A program made the position numbers and the translations under genes. This document shows, in pieces, positions 16,684-23,632 of a stretch of DNA of 53,715 nt (within the stretch, counting starts at the first letter, position 1; every line of letters starts with the position of its first letter). The DNA lies in assembly GCA_016865935.1 (NCBI GenBank), contig VGOB01000004.1:1-53715 (forward strand), written 5' to 3'. The DNA is from Chloroflexota bacterium (GTDB lineage: Bacteria; Chloroflexota; Anaerolineae; UBA4142). Under the pieces are notes generated by a model. The model searched no databases. It was not told where the DNA came from and was given only the letters and a program-made list of their open reading frames with translations.

Positions 16684-17703
16684 TATCACGCCGATTCCTT
16701 GCAACTGCTCCACAATCTCGCGATGAATCGGCACACCGTCGCGCAAATTCTGATCGCGCGTGTGCCAGCCGCGTTCGCCGGGGTATGTGATCGTCACCCC
16801 AGGTTCGGCATCGCGCAGCCACGCGAGCAAATCGTCAACGCGTTGGGCAAAGCGATCTTGATCAACGAACGCGCCAACGTCGAGCGCGATAAAAAGTTTT
16901 GACGAATTGGGATCGAGCCCGGATTGTTCGCGCTGAAAAACTTCAAACGAGAAGAGACCGCCGGAGAGCGCGCCGGTCAGCAATTCCATCATCAGCGCGA
17001 GTCCCGCGCCTTTGTGATCGCCGAACGGCAAGACCTTGTTGCTCGCCAGAATCGCGGCGGGATCGCTCGTCGGGTTGCCGTTGGCGTCCAAGCCCCAGTT
17101 CGTCGGGGCGGCTTTGCCTTCGCGCAAGTACGTGCCGATTTTGCCGACGGCGGCTTGGCTCATCGCGAGATCGAGCACAATCGGATCGCGCGCGCCGCGC
17201 GGCACGGCGATGGCAAGCGGATTGTTGCCAAGCAGCGGACGCGTCGATCCGTACGCGAGCATATTCGGAATCGCGTTCGTCGTGCAGATGCCGACGCAGC
17301 CGGCGAGCGCGGCGCGGTACGCGTACGCGTGCGCGCGTCCCCAGTGCGTCACGCGCGTCGCCACGCACGCGCCGATACCGAATTGTTTGGCGCGCGCAAT
17401 CGCGTGATTCATCGCTTGGACGGAAACGAAACGACCGAGCCCGTTATCGCCGTCGAGCAAACAGGTCGCCGCGCGTTCGCGCAGAATTCTGATCTGCGGA
17501 TTCGGATTCGCTTTGCCGTCACGAATACTGCGCACGATCAGCGGCAACATTCGGACGCCGTGCGACGGCACGCCGAGCAAATCGGCTTCCGCCATCAACT
17601 CGGCTTCGATGTCGCGATTCGGCGCGGGCACGCCAACGCTCGCGAGGGTTTGCGCGATGAGCGCGATCAGTTTTTGATGTTCGATTCTGATTTCGTCTGA
17701 CAT
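16666..17703 (-). CDS. LDH2/malate dehydrogenase-family NAD(P)-dependent oxidoreductase
   Basis: Enzyme of 345 aa in the Ldh_2 family (malate/L-lactate/ureidoglycolate/2,3-diketo-L-gulonate dehydrogenases). Visible are GVPSHGVRMLPLIV with the catalytic His, LLDGDNGLGRFV, the nucleotide-binding RPLLGNNPLAIAVPRG and PFGDHKGAGLALMMELL. ATG 17703 is chosen because AAAGGGAG lies 6 nt upstream; an in-frame extension to 17745 runs into a repeat. It probably reduces or oxidises an alpha-keto acid made by the adjacent aldolases. Its final residues come from an intergenic repeat. Confidence 0.88.
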   Translation of the reverse strand: MSDEIRIEHQKLIALIAQTLASVGVPAPNRDIEAELMAEADLLGVPSHGVRMLPLIVRSIRDGKANPNPQIRILRERAATCLLDGDNGLGRFVSVQAMNHAIARAKQFGIGACVATRVTHWGRAHAYAYRAALAGCVGICTTNAIPNMLAYGSTRPLLGNNPLAIAVPRGARDPIVLDLAMSQAAVGKIGTYLREGKAAPTNWGLDANGNPTSDPAAILASNKVLPFGDHKGAGLALMMELLTGALSGGLFSFEVFQREQSGLDPNSSKLFIALDVGAFVDQDRFAQRVDDLLAWLRDAEPGVTITYPGERGWHTRDQNLRDGVPIHREIVEQLQGIGVILKDEG

Positions 17704-17720
17704 AAGAACTCCCTTTCGCC

Positions 17721-17790
17721 TGTCATGCTGAGCACAGCGAAGCATCTCATTGTCGCGGATACGAGACTCATCGCTCCGCTCAGAGTGACA
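17721..17790. repeat. TGTCATGCTGAG/CTCAGAGTGACA palindromic element
   Basis: TGTCATGCTGAG (17721-17732) and CTCAGAGTGACA (17779-17790) are imperfect inverted arms, with AGCATCTC and GAGACTCATC inside. It resembles the TCATTGCGAG family in layout but differs in sequence. It lies in the divergent gap between the LDH2-type gene and the FAH-type gene. Confidence 0.7.
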
Positions 17791-17836
17791 TGCAACTGAA
17801 TCCCATTATACACAACTTTTCGATTGAGGAAACCTT

Positions 17837-18703
17837 ATGAAACTTGTGACAATGCTTCATCGGAACGAAACACGACTCGGCGCGTTGATCGCGCGCGACG
17901 CGCAAAACTACATTCTCGATCTGAATCGCGCGCAACCCGATCTCCCCGCCGACATTATTCGCTTTTTGCAAGCCGGTGATCCTGCGCTCGCGGCGGCGCA
18001 GCGCGCGATTGCGGCGGCAGACGCGCGCGCGTTGATTTCGCAAGCCGAGATCGCTTTGCTTGCGCCGGTGCCGCGTCCCGGCAAAATCATTTGCGTCGGG
18101 CATAATTATCACGGGCATACCGGCGCGACGCCCCCGGCGCATCCGGATATTTTCGCCAAGTTCAACAACGTCGTCATCGCGCCGGGGAAACCCATCGTCA
18201 TTCCGCGCGCCAGCGAAAAAGTGGACTATGAAGGCGAACTCGCAGTCATCATCGGCAAGCGCGCGAAATACGTTGACCAGGCGCACGCGCTCGATTTCGT
18301 CGCGGGGTATACGATTTTCAACGACGTGACCGCGCGCGATTATCAGAATCGCACGTCGCAGTGGACGCTTGGCAAATCGTTCGATACGTTTGGCCCGATG
18401 GGACCCGCGCTCGTGACGAAAGATGAAATTCCCGATCCCGGCGTTCTCGAATTGTCGCTCACGCTGAACGGACAAGAGATGCAGCGCGCGAACACGCGGC
18501 AATTGATTTTCTCGATCCCGTTTTTGATCGAGTGCATCACGCAGGCAATCACGCTCGAACCGGGCGACATCATCTCGACCGGCACGCCGAGCGGCACCGG
18601 CGCATCGCAAAAACCGCCGGTGTTTATGAAACCCGGTGATCGAGTGCGCGTGCAAATCGAAAAGATCGGCGAACTTGTCAATCCAATCGTATCGGAAAAA
18701 TAA
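17837..18703 (+). CDS. Fumarylacetoacetate hydrolase-family protein
   Basis: Metal-dependent C-C bond hydrolase or isomerase of 288 aa. The catalytic domain starts near residue 80 with KIICVGHNYHGH, then VDYEGELAVIIG giving the metal-ligand glutamates, FNDVTARDYQ with the ligand Asp, and TGTPSGTG near the end. In sugar-acid loci such proteins act as 2,4-diketo-3-deoxy-fuconate/rhamnonate hydrolases or as oxaloacetate decarboxylase-like enzymes. The neighbouring SDR and LDH2-type genes fit the diketo-acid route. Its exact substrate is inferred. Confidence 0.9.
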   Translation: MKLVTMLHRNETRLGALIARDAQNYILDLNRAQPDLPADIIRFLQAGDPALAAAQRAIAAADARALISQAEIALLAPVPRPGKIICVGHNYHGHTGATPPAHPDIFAKFNNVVIAPGKPIVIPRASEKVDYEGELAVIIGKRAKYVDQAHALDFVAGYTIFNDVTARDYQNRTSQWTLGKSFDTFGPMGPALVTKDEIPDPGVLELSLTLNGQEMQRANTRQLIFSIPFLIECITQAITLEPGDIISTGTPSGTGASQKPPVFMKPGDRVRVQIEKIGELVNPIVSEK

Positions 18704-18709
18704 TTTTCG

Positions 18710-18797
18710 TGTCATTGCGAGGCGCGATTTGCGCGCCGAAGCAATCCCCAAATTGGAATATGGAGATTGCTTCGCCGCTGCGCGGCTCGCAATGACA
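18710..18797. repeat. Palindromic TGTCATTGCGAG element, 88 bp
   Basis: TGTCATTGCGAG (18710-18721) pairs with CTCGCAATGACA (18786-18797). The inner GCAATCCCCAAATTGG and GGAGATTGCTTCG are shared with the copies at 13956 and 47462. It fills the gap between the FAH-type and IolB-type genes. Confidence 0.88.
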
Positions 18798-18817
18798 CAG
18801 ACAAAGGAGATTTTCTT

Positions 18818-19633
18818 ATGACGTACTTTGATTCAATTCCACGCAACCCGGGTTTGAACACCTTGCCGTCAAATCCGTGCAAGTTGCTCGATTTCAATTC
18901 GCTCGTACTTGCCGATGGCAAAGCGTACGAAGGCGCAACCGGCAATCGCGAGATTTGCGCGGTCGTCCTCGGCGGCAAGGCAACATTCGTCGTCGGCGAT
19001 AAAAAGTTCGAGAACATCGGCGGGCGTCCGAACGTTTTCTCCGGCAAGCCGCACTCGGTGTACATTCCGGCGCAATCGAAATTCGCGATCAGCGCGCGCG
19101 GCGCGGTCGAAATCGCGCTGTGCAGCGCGCCAAGCGAGTTGAAGACCGACGCGTACATCATTCCGCCGGAACGCGTCGCGACCGGCGTGTGGGGCGCGGC
19201 GAATTTTTCGCGCAACTATCACCAAATTCTCACGCTCGCGAGTCAAGCCGATTTGCCCGCGCAGCGCCTCATCGTCGGCGAAACGTACACGCCCTCCGGC
19301 AATTGGAGCACGTTCCCGCCGCATCGTCACGAGAAAGACGATCTGCCGCGCGAAGCGTATCACGAAGAAATGTATTTCTTTAAGGTTAGCCCCGCCGACG
19401 GTTTCGGTATGACGCGCTATTACAACGATGAAGTGGATACCGGTTTCATCGTGCGCGACAACACGATCCTGATGGCGCCGAACGGCTATCACACCGTCGT
19501 CAGCGCGCCAGGGCACACGACGTACTATCTCTGGTTCCTCGCCGGCAATCAGCGCGTCCAAGGCACGACCGACGATCCCGCGTACGCGTGGGTGTCGAAA
19601 ACCGTGCCGATGCTCAAAGCACTTGGGCACTAG
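18818..19633 (+). CDS. iolB: IolB/KduI-like uronate isomerase (5-deoxy-glucuronate isomerase family)
   Basis: Cupin-type isomerase of 271 aa matching the IolB family. It has an N-terminal cupin (residues about 20-110), and in the second half SGNWSTFPPHRHEKDD followed by EAYHEEMYFF. These give the metal-binding H-x-H and Glu/His set. IolB converts 5-deoxy-glucuronate in inositol catabolism; the related KduI converts 5-keto-4-deoxyuronate. No other inositol gene is seen here, whereas KduD-, Eda- and KdgK-type genes follow directly, so a KduI-like role is likely. AAAGGAG precedes ATG 18818. Confidence 0.85.
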   Translation: MTYFDSIPRNPGLNTLPSNPCKLLDFNSLVLADGKAYEGATGNREICAVVLGGKATFVVGDKKFENIGGRPNVFSGKPHSVYIPAQSKFAISARGAVEIALCSAPSELKTDAYIIPPERVATGVWGAANFSRNYHQILTLASQADLPAQRLIVGETYTPSGNWSTFPPHRHEKDDLPREAYHEEMYFFKVSPADGFGMTRYYNDEVDTGFIVRDNTILMAPNGYHTVVSAPGHTTYYLWFLAGNQRVQGTTDDPAYAWVSKTVPMLKALGH

Positions 19634-19636
19634 TGA

Positions 19637-19693
19637 GTTTCAGGTTTCATGTTTCAGGTTTGCGCCTTGAACTTGAAACCTGAAACTTGAAAC
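19637..19693. repeat. GTTTCAGGTTTCA palindromic element
   Basis: GTTTCAGGTTTCATGTTTCA on the left faces TTGAAACCTGAAACTTGAAA on the right. The same family is at 21256-21304, and degenerate copies lie near 23058-23095. It fills the gap between the isomerase and SDR genes and ends next to the ribosome binding site CAGGAG. Confidence 0.8.
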
Positions 19694-19703
19694 AGGAGCA
19701 ACA

Positions 19704-20468
19704 ATGATTCTCGATAATTTCAAACTCACCGGCAAAGTCGCGCTCGTGACCGGCGCGGCACAAGGGCTGGGACAAGGGTACGCGGTCGCGCTCGCGCAAG
19801 CCGGGGCGGACATTGCCGCGCTCGATATTTCTGATGTGGCGGAAACCGGCAAAGCGATTGCCGCGCTTGGTCGCCGGTTCAGCGCGATCAAGTGCAATTT
19901 GCGCGACGCCTCAGTGGACGACTTGAACAAGATCGTCGGCGACATTGTCGCGCAATTGGGGCGGCTCGATATTTTGGTGAACAATGCCGGGATCATTCGC
20001 CGCGCGCCCGCGCTTGAATTCAGCGAGAAGGACTGGGACGATGTTCTGCAGATCAATTTGAAGGCGACGTTCTTTCTCTCGCAAGCCGCCGCGCGCGTGA
20101 TGGTCAAGCAAGGCGGCGGCAAGATCATCAACGTCGCGTCGATGCTGTCATTCCAGGGGGGCATCATCGTGCCGTCGTACACCTCGTCGAAGAGCGCGAT
20201 TGCCGGACTGACGCGCGCGCTCGCGAACGAATGGGCGAAACACAACATCAACGTCAACGCGATCGCGCCCGGTTATATGGCGACGGATAACACCGCCGCG
20301 CTGCGCGCCGATGCCGCGCGCAATACCGCGATTCTGGATCGCATTCCTGCCGGTCGCTGGGGTACGCCGGAAGATTTGCAAGGCATCGTCGTCTTTCTCG
20401 CGTCCGCCGCGTCGAACTATCTGCAAGGCGCGATTGTGCCGGTGGATGGCGGGTGGCTCGCAAGATAA
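19704..20468 (+). CDS. kduD: 2-deoxy-D-gluconate 3-dehydrogenase-like SDR
   Basis: Classical SDR of 254 aa. Motifs are VALVTGAAQGLGQGYA, DILVNNAGIIRR, INVASMLSFQGG and the catalytic PSYTSSKSAIAGLTRALA. The overall sequence, including NVNAIAPGYMATDNTAALRAD and the ending AIVPVDGGWLAR, is characteristic of KduD. KduD reduces 2,5-diketo-3-deoxygluconate to 2-keto-3-deoxygluconate. It lies directly between the IolB/KduI-like isomerase and the KDPG-type aldolase, the expected neighbours in unsaturated-uronate degradation. Confidence 0.88.
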   Translation: MILDNFKLTGKVALVTGAAQGLGQGYAVALAQAGADIAALDISDVAETGKAIAALGRRFSAIKCNLRDASVDDLNKIVGDIVAQLGRLDILVNNAGIIRRAPALEFSEKDWDDVLQINLKATFFLSQAAARVMVKQGGGKIINVASMLSFQGGIIVPSYTSSKSAIAGLTRALANEWAKHNINVNAIAPGYMATDNTAALRADAARNTAILDRIPAGRWGTPEDLQGIVVFLASAASNYLQGAIVPVDGGWLAR

Positions 20469-20565
20469 AGGATGAAGGATGAAGGCAGAAGGATGAAGAA
20501 TGACAAATGAACAAATGACAAATGACAAAGAAATTCATCCTTCATCCCTCATCCTTCATCCTTTG
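20467..20565. repeat. GGATGAAGGATGA inverted repeat with ATGACAAATG spacer
   Basis: Left arm AAAGGATGAAGGATGAAGGC begins at 20467. The right arm TTCATCCTTCATCCCTCATC begins at 20534. The spacer holds three direct ATGACAAATGA-like units. The right arm is the same sequence as the arm at 5925-5946. It fills the gap between kduD and the aldolase gene and carries no gene. Confidence 0.85.
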
Positions 20566-20580
20566 AATTGAAAGGAGACT

Positions 20581-21255
20581 ATGGCTCGCTTTACTCGACT
20601 CGAAGTACTGAATGCAATCGTTGACATCGGACTAGTGCCGGTGTTTTACAATCCCGATTTGGAAATTGCAAAAAAAATCGCGGAGGCGTGCGCGGCAGGC
20701 GGCGCGCGCGTCCTCGAATTTACGAATCGCGGCGATTTCGCGCCCTGGGTGTTCAAAGACCTGTCGGCATATCTTGCGAAAGCAAATCCGAAAATCATCC
20801 TCGGCGTTGGTTCCATCGTCGACGCGCCGACTGCCGCGTTGTACATCGCGAGTGGCGCGAATTTCGTCGTCGGTCCGATTCTGAACCCGGAAGTCGCGCG
20901 GCTGTGCAATCGGCGCAAGATCGCATACTCACCGGGCTGCGGCTCCGCGTCCGAAATTTCGGAGGCAGAAGAACTCGGCGTCGAAATCGTCAAAGTTTTT
21001 CCCGGCGATTCGGTCGGTGGTCCGAAATTTGTCAAAGCGATCCTGGGTCCGACGCCGTGGACGCGCCTTATGCCAACCGGCGGCGTCGAGACGACAAAGG
21101 AAAGCATTACCGCGTGGTTCAAAGCCGGGATTACTGCGGCAGGCATCGGCTCGAATCTCATAAAGAAAGAGTGGCTCGAAGCAGGGAACTATGACGCGAT
21201 CACCGCGAAGACGAAAGAAGTGCTCGCGATGATTCGGGAAGCGCAAGGGAAGTGA
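20581..21255 (+). CDS. eda: KDPG/KHG aldolase
   Basis: Class I aldolase of 224 aa. It probably cleaves 2-keto-3-deoxy-6-phosphogluconate to pyruvate and glyceraldehyde 3-phosphate. Visible are the early VPVFYNPDLEIAKKIAEA, ARVLEFTNRGDF with the catalytic Glu, KIAYSPGCGSASEI, and EIVKVFPGDSVGG with the Schiff-base Lys. RLMPTGGV is the phosphate-binding loop near the C-terminus. AAAGGAG precedes the ATG. It is followed by a KDG-kinase-type gene, giving both steps of the lower pathway. Confidence 0.92.
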   Translation: MARFTRLEVLNAIVDIGLVPVFYNPDLEIAKKIAEACAAGGARVLEFTNRGDFAPWVFKDLSAYLAKANPKIILGVGSIVDAPTAALYIASGANFVVGPILNPEVARLCNRRKIAYSPGCGSASEISEAEELGVEIVKVFPGDSVGGPKFVKAILGPTPWTRLMPTGGVETTKESITAWFKAGITAAGIGSNLIKKEWLEAGNYDAITAKTKEVLAMIREAQGK

Positions 21256-21304
21256 GTTTCAAGTTTCAGGTTACAAGTTCAACCTGAAACCTGAAACTTG
21301 AAAC
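21256..21304. repeat. GTTTCAAGTTTCAGG palindromic element
   Basis: Near-perfect palindrome running from GTTTCAAGTTTCAGG at 21256 to CCTGAAACTTGAAAC ending at 21304. It is the same family as 19637-19693. It begins at the stop codon of the aldolase gene and fills the gap to the kinase gene. Confidence 0.85.
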
Positions 21305-21316
21305 CCAGAGTAAAAC

Positions 21317-22462
21317 ATGGCAAACATCATCACCTACAAACAGATCAAGCCCGCCGACGCGTGCAAGTACGATAGCGTCGCGCTCGGCGAAGTGATGCTG
21401 CGACTCGATCCGTTCGATCTGCCGACAGGACGCGCGCGCTTGATGCGCGTCTTTCAGGGCGGCGGCGAGACGAACGTCGCGTGCGGACTCGCGTTCACGT
21501 TCGGCTTGCGCGCGGCAATCGTCACCGCGCTCGTGGACGACGACATCGGCAAAAATATTCGCAATCAGTTGCGCGAATCCGGCGTAGACACAAGCAAGAT
21601 CGTCTGGTTCAACACGAAGAATGACGGTTCGCGTTTTTCGACGGACGGCAAGGGGACGTTGATGAACGGCATCAACTTCACGTTCATCGGCAAGGGCGTA
21701 ATTCCATCCGACACACTGTACTATCGCGCGCATACGCCGGTGCGCGAACTGCGCGAAGGCGACGTGGACTGGGACGCGCTCTTCGGCAAAGAGGGCGTGC
21801 GCGTCTTTTCTACTGGCGGCATCTACACGCTGATCTCGCCAACGTCGGCGGGACTTGCGATTCAGGCGGTGCAAAAAGCGAACGCGTCCGGCACGTTTGT
21901 CGCCGCCGATCTGAATTATCGTTCCAAGGTCGAGCCGAACAAAAGCCGCGCGCGCGAAATCAACCGGCAGATCGCGCCGCACCTCGGTTTTCTCGTCGGC
22001 AACGACAGCGACCTGAACGACGCGCTCGGCTACGAAACTAAAGTCGATCCGGACGCGCCGTACCAGGAATGGATCGGCGCATACCAGGAGACGGTGAAAC
22101 AGGTCGCGCGCGATTATCCGAACTTGAGTTTGATCGGAACGCAGTGGCGCGGCGCGACGAACGCGGACATCGTCAGTTGGGGCGCGGTGCTGTACGACGC
22201 GCTCGAAGGCAAAATGTACCAAGCGCCGTTGCGCGAAGATGTTCCGATCGCGGATCGCACCGGCGGCGGCGATTCGTTCGCGTCGGGTGTGCTGGCGGCG
22301 TTGCTCAAAGGCAAAGACCTCGCGACGGCAGTGCAGTGGGGCGCGGCGCACGGCATCCTCGTCCAAGAAACGCCGGGCGATACGACGATGATCGAAGAGA
22401 CAATCGTCCTCGCCGAAGTTAAACGCGCGGCAGGGAAAGGCGGCGTGCGCGCGACGCGCTGA
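21317..22462 (+). CDS. kdgK: PfkB-family sugar kinase (2-keto-3-deoxygluconate kinase-like)
   Basis: Ribokinase-fold kinase of 381 aa. The N-terminal VALGEVMLRLDP and FQGGGETNVACGLAFTFG are substrate-side motifs. The C-terminal ADRTGGGDSFASGVLAALL carries the catalytic Asp and anion hole. Length and the DLNYRSKVEP segment fit KdgK-type enzymes that make KDPG for the adjacent aldolase. It is the last gene of the catabolic locus. Confidence 0.9.
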   Translation: MANIITYKQIKPADACKYDSVALGEVMLRLDPFDLPTGRARLMRVFQGGGETNVACGLAFTFGLRAAIVTALVDDDIGKNIRNQLRESGVDTSKIVWFNTKNDGSRFSTDGKGTLMNGINFTFIGKGVIPSDTLYYRAHTPVRELREGDVDWDALFGKEGVRVFSTGGIYTLISPTSAGLAIQAVQKANASGTFVAADLNYRSKVEPNKSRAREINRQIAPHLGFLVGNDSDLNDALGYETKVDPDAPYQEWIGAYQETVKQVARDYPNLSLIGTQWRGATNADIVSWGAVLYDALEGKMYQAPLREDVPIADRTGGGDSFASGVLAALLKGKDLATAVQWGAAHGILVQETPGDTTMIEETIVLAEVKRAAGKGGVRATR

Positions 22463-22489
22463 CCTGTCGGTACTAGTCGCATTATCCTA

Positions 22490-22518
22490 TTTCCCCTCGC
22501 GCCGAATGGTCGTATAAT
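22490..22518 (+). promoter_or_regulatory. Possible promoter before the CheW gene
   Basis: A perfect TATAAT is at 22513-22518, 25 nt before the start codon. The position 17 nt upstream reads TTTCCC, a poor -35 box. It lies in the 80-nt gap after the catabolic locus, where a new transcript is expected. Confidence 0.4.
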
Positions 22519-22542
22519 TCAGACGACTGGTCGGGAGGAAAA

Positions 22543-22989
22543 ATGTCCGAAGGATCGAAAGGCGCAATGAGTGGAAACGGGAGCACAATGCAACTGTTGA
22601 TTTTCAAGATGGCGGATCGCGAATACGCGCTGAATTTGGCAAACGTCGTCCAAATCATCCGGGTCGTTTCACAAACGCGCGCGCCGATGCCGGATTCGGT
22701 CGAAGGGATGTTCAATCTGCGCGGCAGAAATATTCCGGTCGTGGACGTGCGAAAAGAGTGCGGCTTGCCGACCAAACCGTGCGAATTGAATACCGCGCTC
22801 GTCATCGCGCGCGGGAACGATCGCGTGATGGCGTTATCGGTGGACGCCGTCTCCGACGTGCTGACTTTGCCGCTCACCAGCATCGAGCCGCGCACGTCGG
22901 AATTGGCGCACGTCTGGGCAATCGGCAAAGTGGCGGATCGCGCGCTGTTCATTCTCGATCCGAACGCGCTGTTACCGCAATCGGGCTAG
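22543..22989 (+). CDS. CheW-like adaptor protein
   Basis: CheW domain protein of 148 aa. Motifs include LLIFKMADREYALNLANV, the conserved MFNLRGRNIPVVDVRKECGL and a C-terminal VADRALFILDPN. CheW links chemoreceptors to the CheA kinase, but no receptor, CheA or CheY-type chemotaxis gene is in the window. It may serve a distant array or be a stand-alone regulator. It has a strong ribosome binding site (GGGAGGAA) and its own terminator. Confidence 0.9.
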   Translation: MSEGSKGAMSGNGSTMQLLIFKMADREYALNLANVVQIIRVVSQTRAPMPDSVEGMFNLRGRNIPVVDVRKECGLPTKPCELNTALVIARGNDRVMALSVDAVSDVLTLPLTSIEPRTSELAHVWAIGKVADRALFILDPNALLPQSG

Positions 22990-23007
22990 AATCTCTACCC
23001 ACGATCC

Positions 23008-23044
23008 AAAAAGGCGAGTCGAAGAAATTCGGCTCGCTTTTTAT
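23008..23044 (+). terminator. Rho-independent terminator after the CheW gene
   Basis: A stem of GCGAGTCGAA with TTCGGCTCGC (one G-T wobble) encloses a GAAA tetraloop. It is flanked by an A-run on the left and CTTTTTATTT on the right, so it may work in both directions. Confidence 0.88.
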
Positions 23045-23146
23045 TTGACGCGGCGCGTGTTTCAGGTTTGCAACCGCGTGTTTCCGGTTTGCTACACGCG
23101 CGTCATAACCACGCAACGCGGCGGGAGTATCATCGCAACCAGAATG

Positions 23147-23178
23147 CTCTATCGCGCAAAGAATTATGAACGATAGAG
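23147..23178. promoter_or_regulatory. Inverted repeat, possible operator
   Basis: CTCTATCG (23147-23154) and CGATAGAG (23171-23178) form a perfect 8-bp inverted repeat with a 16-nt spacer. It lies about 20 nt before the start of a small winged-helix regulator. The two-turn spacing and position suggest an autoregulatory operator, though an RNA hairpin is also possible. Confidence 0.5.
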
Positions 23179-23198
23179 TAACCCGATGGAGGTCAACG

Positions 23199-23495
23199 AT
23201 GTCTCCCAGTGAAATCGATCGGCTGATTCACGAACCGGCGCGGCTGATGATTATGGCGCATCTCTACACGACGCGCGCGGCGGATTTTATTTTTCTGATG
23301 CGTCAAACCGGCTTGACCTGGGGCAATCTCTCGGCGCATATCAGCAAACTGGAAAGCGCGGGCTATGTGCGCGTGGAGAAAGAGTTTCAGGGGCGCAAGC
23401 CGCACACCAAATTGCAACTCAGCGACGCGGGACGCACGGCGTTTTGCAGCTATCGCCAACGGATGCAAATGATGTTGAGCGCGTTGCCCAAATGA
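23199..23495 (+). CDS. Small winged-helix transcriptional regulator (HTH_34-type)
   Basis: DNA-binding protein of 98 aa consisting of a single winged helix. EPARLMIMAHLY leads into DFIFLMRQTGLTWGNLSAHI (recognition helix), then LESAGYVRVEKEFQGRKPHT (wing) and LSDAGRTAF. This is the MarR/ArsR-like HTH_34 pattern without an effector domain. An in-frame ATG at 23166 exists. ATG 23199 is chosen for its GGAGG ribosome binding site and because the upstream palindrome would otherwise be coding. Confidence 0.88.
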   Translation: MSPSEIDRLIHEPARLMIMAHLYTTRAADFIFLMRQTGLTWGNLSAHISKLESAGYVRVEKEFQGRKPHTKLQLSDAGRTAFCSYRQRMQMMLSALPK

Positions 23496-23497
23496 GT

Positions 23498-23526
23498 TTG
23501 ACGGAATGATGATCTCGGACTATACT
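23498..23526 (+). promoter_or_regulatory. Sigma-70-type promoter before the histidine kinase
   Basis: TTGACG at 23498-23503 and TATACT at 23521-23526 are separated by exactly 17 nt. The kinase start lies about 105 nt downstream. The same architecture recurs at 52982-53010, also before a signalling gene. Confidence 0.65.
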
Positions 23527-23632
23527 TTGGGCGCGCGATGAGCAAGCGCAACGGATGCGATAGTGCGCCTGCGTTACGCGTGCGGACGATCGCACGATGA
23601 GCGCAGGCGCGTTTTTTTTGCGCGAGGGAACC

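Noticed and set aside
5494-20572. Repeated GGATGA units considered as a CRISPR-like array
   Set aside because: The copies are few, dispersed and inverted, with no regular unique spacers and no cas genes.
21266-22366. Long minus-strand frame opposite the PfkB kinase
   Set aside because: Shadow of the kinase gene; Arg-rich with no motif.
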